NCBI GenBank assembly: GCA_964655195.1
Contig: CAZZLK010000061.1
Location: forward strand, 1 to 5,862
DNA: 5,862 nt
Origin: DUMJ01 sp964655195
Lineage (GTDB): Bacteria > DUMJ01
Reading direction: 5' to 3'
Under the pieces are notes generated by a model. It ran no database searches. It saw only the letters and a list, made by a program, of their open reading frames with translations, and was not told the origin of the DNA. The position numbers and the translations under genes are program-made. Below are positions 1 through 4,871 of this stretch, piece after piece (the stretch's first letter is position 1; every line of letters begins with the position of its first letter).

Positions 1-165
1 AAATTCTTCTGCAGTTTTTCTAGCCAGATCTATATTGACATCAACAATGGCAACATTAGCTCCAGCCTCTCCTAAGGCTTGAGCCATAGCCTTACCTAAA
101 CCCTGGGCAGAGCCAGTAACGATAGCATTCTTACCATCTAATCTAAAGAGGTCTAATACACTCAT
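1..165 (-). CDS. Short-chain dehydrogenase/reductase, N-terminal part (runs off left edge)
   Basis: Only the first 55 codons are in the window; the gene continues past position 1. The translation begins MSVLDLFRLDGKNAIVTGSA and carries the classical SDR cofactor motif TGSAQGLG (TGxxxGxG, residues 17-24) after the first beta strand. The second strand ends VAIVDVN; the acidic residue D42 there is usually a sign of NAD(H) rather than NADP(H) preference. The catalytic Ser/Tyr/Lys lie outside the window, so substrate cannot be read. The ATG is preceded by AGGGAT at good spacing and lies 10 bp after the fucosidase stop, so the two are probably co-translated. Similar SDRs in sugar clusters act as L-fucose dehydrogenase, gluconate 5-dehydrogenase or related polyol/uronate oxidoreductases. 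Given the two fucosidases, oxidation of fucose or a derivative is a reasonable guess but unproven. Family assignment is firm; the reaction is not. Confidence 0.9.
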   Translation of the reverse strand, partial: MSVLDLFRLDGKNAIVTGSAQGLGKAMAQALGEAGANVAIVDVNIDLARKTAEEF

Positions 166-171
166 AGATTA

Positions 172-177
172 ATCCCT
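172..177 (-). promoter_or_regulatory. Ribosome binding site of the SDR gene, overlapping the fucosidase stop codon
   Basis: On the minus strand AGGGAT lies 6 nt before the SDR ATG. Its first bases overlap the TAG stop of the upstream fucosidase gene (176-178). This arrangement favours translational coupling of the two genes. Confidence 0.6.
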
Positions 178-1372
178 AATCGAATGGTCTGAATGAATCG
201 AGTGCAGTTATATCTCCCTCAAATTCCAGAACTATTACAGTATCTAATGGGTCTGGTGCCTTTTCAGGTAGTCCAGAGAATATTATACGTTCACCTTTTA
301 TAGTAAAGTTTACCTCTTCTTTAGTCTCAAGGAAGTACGCCCTCTTTACATCTATCTTACATGGAGCTAGGGCAAACTCCTCATTCCAGTAAAACACGTG
401 GATATAGAGCTTATTGTCTTTTAAAGTAGTCACCCCATGTGGAAATCCAACCTTTGTCCTGACCGTCCCGTAGATACTCTCCCCATTCTTCTCCATCCAC
501 TTTCCAACTTCCTCCAGTATCTTAACTGATTCCTCTGGAATAGTCCCATCTGGTTTTGGACCAACATTCAGAAGATAATTTCCTCCTCCAGAGGCACATC
601 TAGCAAGATTCCAGATAACTACCTGAGGAGGCTTCCAGTTGTTATCACCTTTGCAATAACCCCAGTGGTCGTTCAGAGTCATACAGGACTCCCAATCTCT
701 TGCAGGGGCATTGGGGGCTGGAAAATGACCAGGGATATACTGTTCTGGAGTATCAAAGTCTTCCGGTAACTGGCTCCTGTTATTTATAATTATATCTGGC
801 TGATGTCTTCTGACCATTTCATTCAACTTCTGTGACTGCCAATCTTCAGCGGTATATGGCCAGCCTCCATCATACCAGAGTATATCGATCTTCCCGTAGT
901 TTGTCATAAGCTCTTCCACCTGAGCGTGAACATACTCTACAAGTTTTTTCCATCCTTCCGGATCATTCTTAGGCCCTTTAAAGTAAGCATCATACCTCCA
1001 GTCAAGCAGAGAATAATAAAAGCCAATCCTCATATTATACTTTCTGCAGGCTTCTACATATTCCTTTATAAGGTCACGTCTAGCAGAACTCTTAGGTGCT
1101 GTAAAATCACTCACCTTACTGTCAAATAGAGAGAATCCGTCATGGTGTCTTGTGGTCAGGACCATATACTTCATTCCAGCTTTCTGAGCAAGTTTTACCC
1201 ATTCTTCAGGATTATACTTTTCTGGATTGAATCTGTCAGCCAGCTTTCTGTACTCATCCTTCGGAATCCTCTCCTGATACATTACCCATTCCCCTCTACC
1301 AGGAATGCTATAAACTCCCCAGTGGATAAACATCCCAAATTTTGCCTGTCTCCACCAATCCATCCTATCCAT
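176..1372 (-). CDS. GH29 alpha-L-fucosidase (downstream copy, 398 aa from preferred start)
   Basis: A retaining glycoside hydrolase that releases alpha-linked L-fucose from oligosaccharides or glycans. From the ATG at 1372, the GH29 fucose-pocket motifs appear in order: FIHWG (H17), GEW (E28-W29), RHHDGF (H76-H77), GFYYS (Y119-Y120), LWYDGGWP with predicted nucleophile D168, NNR (R199), and DWESC, whose E228 is the likely acid/base. GGNYLLNVGP (about 262-271) and NGESIYGT (about 296-303) close the barrel; the last 90 or so residues form the usual C-terminal beta domain. The start is a real choice. An in-frame ATG at 1462 adds 30 residues resembling a membrane anchor (MKRLLFIVVFIISLSIPIFI), but its ribosome site is weak (GGTG). 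The ATG at 1372 has a perfect AAGGAGGT 8 nt upstream and gives an N-terminus (MDRMDWWRQAKFG) matching the other fucosidase here (KRMKWWREAKFG). From 1372 the enzyme would be cytoplasmic; from 1462 it would be anchored. Linkage specificity cannot be read. Confidence 0.93.
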   Translation of the reverse strand: MDRMDWWRQAKFGMFIHWGVYSIPGRGEWVMYQERIPKDEYRKLADRFNPEKYNPEEWVKLAQKAGMKYMVLTTRHHDGFSLFDSKVSDFTAPKSSARRDLIKEYVEACRKYNMRIGFYYSLLDWRYDAYFKGPKNDPEGWKKLVEYVHAQVEELMTNYGKIDILWYDGGWPYTAEDWQSQKLNEMVRRHQPDIIINNRSQLPEDFDTPEQYIPGHFPAPNAPARDWESCMTLNDHWGYCKGDNNWKPPQVVIWNLARCASGGGNYLLNVGPKPDGTIPEESVKILEEVGKWMEKNGESIYGTVRTKVGFPHGVTTLKDNKLYIHVFYWNEEFALAPCKIDVKRAYFLETKEEVNFTIKGERIIFSGLPEKAPDPLDTVIVLEFEGDITALDSFRPFD

Positions 1373-1380
1373 AGAACTCG

Positions 1381-1388
1381 ACCTCCTT
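1381..1388 (-). promoter_or_regulatory. Perfect Shine-Dalgarno AAGGAGGT deciding the fucosidase start at 1372
   Basis: The minus strand reads AAGGAGGT, fully complementary to the conserved 16S rRNA 3' tail, ending 8 nt before the ATG at 1372. An eight-base match at ideal spacing is unlikely to be chance, and it is the strongest ribosome site in the window. It lies inside the reading frame of the longer alternative protein, where it would encode part of Leu-Arg-Arg-Ser. Confidence 0.8.
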
Positions 1389-1399
1389 AATCTATATTG

Positions 1400-1415
1400 A
1401 CCTATAAATATAGGT
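1400..1415. repeat. Short AT-rich palindrome (7-base arms, 2-base centre) in the fucosidase leader
   Basis: ACCTATAAATATAGGT is a perfect inverted repeat with a two-base centre, 27 bases before the preferred fucosidase ATG and just ahead of its Shine-Dalgarno. A two-base centre cannot form a stable hairpin loop, so if functional it would more likely be a DNA-binding site than an RNA structure. In a 23% GC stretch such a palindrome may arise by chance. Confidence 0.3.
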
Positions 1416-1472
1416 ATACTCAAAGATATAATAAAAACTACAATAAACAGTAACCTTTTCATAATGCACCAT

Positions 1473-1868
1473 TTAAGTTATATTAAACCCTCTCTTTGAA
1501 AGCTTTTCTATGACAAATGCTTTAACCTTCTCTGCAATTTCAATTGCTTCTCTGGTTTCACTTAAACTTGGGAATAGAACAGCACCCGGATATCTAAACT
1601 CTACCGCATATAAAGTAAGCTTATCCGCTTTTATCTCATACAAATATTCGAATTCATAATCTATCTCTTTACAAACTTCAATCAATTCTGCAATATCATG
1701 AGTCTTTCTAATTTCTCTATTATTAAAAATAAGAAAAGCTTTTAGATATTTCTCCACCGCCTGTTGCATATGGAAACAAATAGCGTCAGTAGCTGGGTCT
1801 TTAGTCTGAATCTCATCTTTACCTATCTTCAGATCGCTTTCAGCCTTTAAGATCCAATCCTTAATCAT
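1473..1868 (-). CDS. HEPN domain protein, partner of the adjacent MNT nucleotidyltransferase
   Basis: A 131-residue all-helical protein of the HEPN type (Pfam PF05168-like). Supporting marks are WILKAESDLKIG near the start, the helix FHMQQAVEKYLKAFLI (residues 32-47, matching the family's H-x-Q-Q-A-x-E-K-x-L-K-A), the RKTHDI segment (54-59) and VEFRYPG (89-95). Related HEPN proteins pair with minimal nucleotidyltransferases as toxin-antitoxin modules, with HEPN as the RNase toxin. The RX4HXY active-site motif of the HepT toxin class is not visible near the C-terminus. The only Arg/His pair of similar spacing (R52 to H58) sits in the loop after the second helix. RNase activity is therefore uncertain, and it could instead be a non-catalytic partner. 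The ATG overlaps the MNT stop by one base (TAATG), so the two proteins are translationally coupled. The gene is AT-rich (about 34% GC) compared with the sugar genes on either side. Confidence 0.88.
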   Translation of the reverse strand: MIKDWILKAESDLKIGKDEIQTKDPATDAICFHMQQAVEKYLKAFLIFNNREIRKTHDIAELIEVCKEIDYEFEYLYEIKADKLTLYAVEFRYPGAVLFPSLSETREAIEIAEKVKAFVIEKLSKRGFNIT

Positions 1869-2191
1869 TATACTTCGATCCCTTCTTTTAATGCGTAATA
1901 AATGATATCTCCCAGATCCTCAGATCTCTTTTCTACTTCACTTGCTGAAGCTATAATGATGTCATTAGGTATCCTTAGTTTTGCTAACTTCCTCTTGATC
2001 TCTACAGTAATATCTAATCTTTCTTCCCTACTAATCTCATCTCCTATGACTACAAAGAAATCCCAGTCACTATCAACGTTGAAATCCCCTCTCGCACGAG
2101 AACCAAAGAGAAGTATTTTCAATACAGCTATATCTTTCTCCTCTATGACTTTCTTAATTGTCTCTACAGCCTCTCTTATCAAATCCTCCAT
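1868..2191 (-). CDS. Minimal nucleotidyltransferase (MNT), putative antitoxin of the HEPN pair
   Basis: A 107-residue pol-beta-superfamily minimal nucleotidyltransferase. The signature LLFGSRARGDFNVDSDWDFFVVI region (residues 27-49) contains G30-S31 and the metal-binding pair D42/D44 in SDWD; the third acidic residue is probably D77 in PNDIII. All catalytic positions appear intact. In characterised MntA/HepT systems the MNT protein neutralises the HEPN toxin by adding AMP to a tyrosine near its active site. The same chemistry is possible here, but the HEPN partner lacks the usual target motif. An AAAAGGG ribosome site sits 7 nt before the ATG, and an in-frame TAA just upstream rules out extension. 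A perfect TATAAT lies about 50 bases upstream. The gene separates the URO-D-like gene from a fucosidase and shares the lower GC (about 36%) of its HEPN partner, which suggests the two were acquired together. Confidence 0.92.
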   Translation of the reverse strand: MEDLIREAVETIKKVIEEKDIAVLKILLFGSRARGDFNVDSDWDFFVVIGDEISREERLDITVEIKRKLAKLRIPNDIIIASASEVEKRSEDLGDIIYYALKEGIEV

Positions 2192-2242
2192 CCCTTAACC
2201 CTTTTAATATAAAAACCACATCTTTATTGATCTATCCTCTAT

Positions 2243-2248
2243 ATTATA
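2243..2248 (-). promoter_or_regulatory. Candidate -10 box (TATAAT) for the MNT-HEPN pair
   Basis: In the 75-base gap between the URO-D-like gene and MNT the minus strand reads GAGATATAATATAG, containing an exact TATAAT. The best -35 at 16 bp spacing is ATGAAC (2265-2270), only 3 of 6 matches to TTGACA and overlapping the URO-D-like stop codon. Transcription would begin near 2236, giving a leader of about 45 nt. The region is AT-rich, so the match could be fortuitous. No terminator-like hairpin is seen here, so read-through from the upstream genes is also likely. Confidence 0.4.
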
Positions 2249-2266
2249 TCTCAGCTATCCACTAGT

Positions 2267-3529
2267 TCATTGAGAATACTCTTCTGCAAGCTCACTTGCC
2301 ATCTTTGCCCATTCCCACAGTCTATGTGGCTGGTAGTTAACCGTACTTATATCTTTCATAATGATCTCTACAATGCATCCTTTAGCTTTAGCCCTCTTTA
2401 AGACATACTCAAGTTCAGCCCTAGCCTTTTCTACACTCCAGACCGCCTCTGCCAATACTGCTGGGTTTGGCTTATAGGAGAATACATAGTCTCTACCTAC
2501 CGCCTCTACCGCCTCATCTATATTCACTCTATAGTTCATAGAAACCTTTCTCAGATTGGGGATGTTTCTCCTTAACATATCCATCTTCCTGTGTAATGGC
2601 TCACAGCATCCATAGTAAGATAAGCCAAATCTATCCAGCCATCTCTTTTCATACTTGACTGCAAACTCTTCGTGCATCTGGGGTGAAACTGCTACAAAAA
2701 TCTGGGCGGTAGCACATCCCCAAAGGTCAATAGCCCTTACATGCTCTGGATTAAACCCCGGTTTTGGGAGCTCATCTGTATATCCATATCCACCTGAACC
2801 TACCCTTACCGGTCCATTGTTTAGTGAGAGGAGTCCCAGAGATTCGTACTGGTCAAGTCTATGTAGATGGGCATCTACAAGTCTAGCTATAGCCTTATGA
2901 ACAAGCTCAGGCCTTTCAACGAGATCTATCATAAGTTCCTCTACTCCCCACCAGGTAACAAGTAGATCCCACGGAGCAAACCAGAACCCTGGTGCCCCTA
3001 TCTTTTCGACAGGCAATATTCCGTCAAAGATATAACACATAAGCTGATAACGCTCTTCAGTTGCATCTGCATCATAGGTAACCACTGGATACTTTATCTT
3101 TTCAATGTCTTCCTCGCTCTGTATCTGAGGATGAAAGTGCCTTGAGACTACAGGATTATTGGAATCGATTTTTACAACATCTGAATCTTCAGATATACCA
3201 AACCCAGTATCATATATAACTTTTGGACAGTAAATTTTAGGTTCTATCACCATATCTGCTCTAAGATGTCTCCACTGGTATATCGTCTGGCGAAGGTGCT
3301 GTTCTATCATCCTACAGAACTCGCTCTCGCACTGTAGCGTAAGTTCATCATTTACATTCATCTCATGCCAGGGTATCTCATTGATCCAGACCATAGGCTT
3401 TACATCTTCTAACTTATTAAGTCTCTTCCACATCTCGGCTTTTTCTTTCTGAACAGGCAAAGATGCTATCTCTGCTAGTTCAGAAGCCAAACTTCTTAAG
3501 ATCTCTTTGTCATGTCTGGATATCTCCAT
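2267..3529 (-). CDS. URO-D/MtaA-like methyltransferase-fold protein, substrate unknown
   Basis: A 420-residue soluble protein that I place in the uroporphyrinogen decarboxylase/cobalamin methyltransferase (URO-D, MtaA/MtbA) superfamily. The pattern is GAPGFWFAPWDLL (178-190), a helix with LVERPELVHK (203-212), the SPQMHEEF segment (282-289), SYYGCCEPLH (304-313) and a C-terminal RLWEWAKMASE (403-413). It is longer than a true HemE (about 350 residues), and the surroundings show no haem genes, so HemE function is unlikely. In MtaA-type enzymes zinc is held by an HxC and a later Cys. Here C308/C309 and C385 lie about 77 residues apart, which resembles that spacing but is not proof. Such proteins recur in carbohydrate clusters with no established role. 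The ATG has a strong GGGGAGG 6 nt upstream and is only 17 bp after the upstream fucosidase stop, so co-expression with it is likely. A methyl-transfer or demethylation role on sugars is my inference. Confidence 0.75.
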   Translation of the reverse strand: MEISRHDKEILRSLASELAEIASLPVQKEKAEMWKRLNKLEDVKPMVWINEIPWHEMNVNDELTLQCESEFCRMIEQHLRQTIYQWRHLRADMVIEPKIYCPKVIYDTGFGISEDSDVVKIDSNNPVVSRHFHPQIQSEEDIEKIKYPVVTYDADATEERYQLMCYIFDGILPVEKIGAPGFWFAPWDLLVTWWGVEELMIDLVERPELVHKAIARLVDAHLHRLDQYESLGLLSLNNGPVRVGSGGYGYTDELPKPGFNPEHVRAIDLWGCATAQIFVAVSPQMHEEFAVKYEKRWLDRFGLSYYGCCEPLHRKMDMLRRNIPNLRKVSMNYRVNIDEAVEAVGRDYVFSYKPNPAVLAEAVWSVEKARAELEYVLKRAKAKGCIVEIIMKDISTVNYQPHRLWEWAKMASELAEEYSQ

Positions 3530-3546
3530 CCTGAACCTCCCCTTAA

Positions 3547-4815
3547 CTATACCACTAGGGGCTGAATATCTGGCATACCATCAATCTCTAAGGCAATAAC
3601 ACTTGCCAGGCTGTCCCTTGGTTCTGATGGGATATCTATAACTAATCTATACTCATTTCTGGAAGCCTCGTACATTTGAATAAAATTCAGTGGTGCATAA
3701 GGCCCATCAGAAAGGAAATAAGCCTTTTTGACATTATTCTTAAGACCATAAAAGGCTAATCGACCTTCTTTGGGCCAGTCAAAGATATGAAGATACAATT
3801 TCCCCGGTTTAGCAGTAACTCCACCCCAGGGCAGTACATATGGTAGAGGCGGTACGGGAATTGTACCATATATAGCTTCACCATTTACACGCATCCACCT
3901 ACCTACAGTACGTAGTATGTCTACACTTGGCTGCGGTATAACACCTTCAGCATCAGGTCCAACATTCAATAGATAATTCCCACCTTTGCTGTTAATATCT
4001 ACCAACAAACGAAGGACTGTCTTCGGGGACTTCCAATTATGATCGTTCTTTTTATATCCCCAGGTATCATTCAATGTTGCCGGAGTTTCCCAATCCGTAG
4101 GATAAGGCATAGCAGGAATCCCATTATCAGGCATCGATTTATAATCTCCCAAATCATAACCTACTCGACCATTTATTATACAATCTGGCTGTAGTTGTCT
4201 CACCAAATCTACAAACTCTTGAGCATGTTCTTTAGATATATTCATAGGCGTATCGAACCATATAAGACCAATCGGTCCATACTGTGTCAGTAACTCCCTT
4301 ACCTGGGGTTTAGCCTTTTCCTCCATATATCTGGCAAAGTCCTTTTTGCTCTCATCATAGTCCCAGTCATTACCGACTCCGTCAGGATGATGCCAATCCT
4401 GCACGTGAGAATAGTAAAAGCAGAATTTGATTCCCGCTTCTTCGCAGGCTTTAGCTAAATCCTTCATCGGATCTCTCTTAAATGGAGTTGCATCTACAAT
4501 ATCATAGTTAGAACAGGGAGAATCATACATAGCAAAACCGTCATGATGCTTGGCAGTAATAACCAGATACTTCATTCCAGCATCCTTAGCAAGCTGTACC
4601 CACTCTTCAGCATTAAACTTTGTCGGATTAAAACTCTCAGCTAATCTTTCGTATTCCTTTACCGGGATCCTTGCCCTTTTCATAATCCACTCGCCAATAC
4701 CAGGAACCTCTTTCCCATTCCATATCCCAGCAGGAATAGCGTACAGACCCCAATGGATAAACATCCCAAACTTCGCTTCTCTCCACCATTTCATTCTTTT
4801 ATCCTTATCTGACAT
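3547..4815 (-). CDS. GH29 alpha-L-fucosidase (upstream copy, 422 aa)
   Basis: A second retaining alpha-L-fucosidase, clearly a paralogue of the downstream one across the whole barrel. From the ATG at 4815 the motifs are FIHWG (H21), GEW (E42-W43), KHHDGF (H90-H91), FYYSHVQDWHHPDG (Y134-Y135, DWHHPDG at 140-146), IWFDTP with predicted nucleophile D188, NGR (R217), DWETP with likely acid/base E243, GGNYLLNVGP (278-287) and NGEAIYGT (311-318), then a C-terminal beta domain. There is no signal peptide, so it should act in the cytoplasm on imported oligosaccharides. It differs from its paralogue where substrate contacts occur: about 10 extra residues before GEW, DTP instead of DGGWP after the nucleophile, and TPATLND rather than SCMTLND after the acid/base. 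Different linkage or aglycone preferences are therefore likely. It follows the transporter ATPase by 56 bp and precedes the URO-D-like gene by 17 bp. A GTG three codons upstream is a less likely start. Confidence 0.94.
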   Translation of the reverse strand: MSDKDKRMKWWREAKFGMFIHWGLYAIPAGIWNGKEVPGIGEWIMKRARIPVKEYERLAESFNPTKFNAEEWVQLAKDAGMKYLVITAKHHDGFAMYDSPCSNYDIVDATPFKRDPMKDLAKACEEAGIKFCFYYSHVQDWHHPDGVGNDWDYDESKKDFARYMEEKAKPQVRELLTQYGPIGLIWFDTPMNISKEHAQEFVDLVRQLQPDCIINGRVGYDLGDYKSMPDNGIPAMPYPTDWETPATLNDTWGYKKNDHNWKSPKTVLRLLVDINSKGGNYLLNVGPDAEGVIPQPSVDILRTVGRWMRVNGEAIYGTIPVPPLPYVLPWGGVTAKPGKLYLHIFDWPKEGRLAFYGLKNNVKKAYFLSDGPYAPLNFIQMYEASRNEYRLVIDIPSEPRDSLASVIALEIDGMPDIQPLVV

Positions 4816-4826
4816 AAAAATCACAT

Positions 4827-4833
4827 CCTCCTT
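4827..4833 (-). promoter_or_regulatory. Shine-Dalgarno AAGGAGG that favours the fucosidase start at 4815
   Basis: The minus strand reads AAGGAGG followed by 11 nt and then ATG at 4815. The alternative GTG at 4824 lies only 2 nt after it, too close for normal initiation. The spacing of 11 is slightly long but workable. Confidence 0.7.
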
Positions 4834-4871
4834 ATCTCAATTTTAATCTTGGATCCTAGAAGCAGTAAGAA

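Larger units (their letters stand above)
1373..1472 (-). other. AT-rich leader before the downstream fucosidase, or coding for an N-terminal anchor
   Basis: This 100-base stretch separates the HEPN stop from the preferred fucosidase start. It is about 23% GC by hand count over 1389-1459, well below the roughly 45% of the fucosidase body, as expected of a non-coding leader. However, it is open in the fucosidase frame from an ATG at 1462, and the encoded peptide has two basic residues (KR) followed by about 17 mostly hydrophobic residues, the shape of a signal-anchor. No obvious AxA-type cleavage site follows. I found no convincing promoter or terminator; the best -35/-10 pairs match poorly. 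Confidence 0.5.

Noticed and set aside
926..1390. Plus-strand open frames of 67 and 82 codons opposite the downstream fucosidase
   Set aside because: They lie wholly antisense to a strongly supported GH29 gene, have low-complexity compositions and show no recognisable domain. They are shadows.
1902..2198. Plus-strand 98-codon open frame opposite the MNT gene
   Set aside because: It is antisense to the MNT catalytic motif, rich in Ser/Ile/Leu as expected of a reverse reading, and has no family resemblance.
2192..2266. Terminator or insertion-site repeats flanking the MNT/HEPN pair
   Set aside because: No hairpin with a T-run is present. The only shared words with the other flank (such as TCTATATT) are short and AT-rich, so no target-site duplication can be claimed.
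2655..2900. Plus-strand 81-codon open frame opposite the URO-D-like gene
   Set aside because: Antisense shadow of a gene with a good ribosome site and intact frame.
2267..3529. True uroporphyrinogen decarboxylase (HemE)
   Set aside because: The protein is about 70 residues longer than HemE, has the CCEPLH motif of a different subgroup and sits among sugar catabolic genes with no haem biosynthesis neighbours.
4822..4824. GTG as the start of the upstream fucosidase
   Set aside because: It is only 2 nt from the AAGGAGG, too close for initiation. The in-frame ATG at 4815 has workable spacing.
4550..4846. Plus-strand 98-codon open frame opposite the upstream fucosidase start
   Set aside because: Antisense to conserved GH29 motifs (HHDGF, GEW, HWG) and without a domain of its own.
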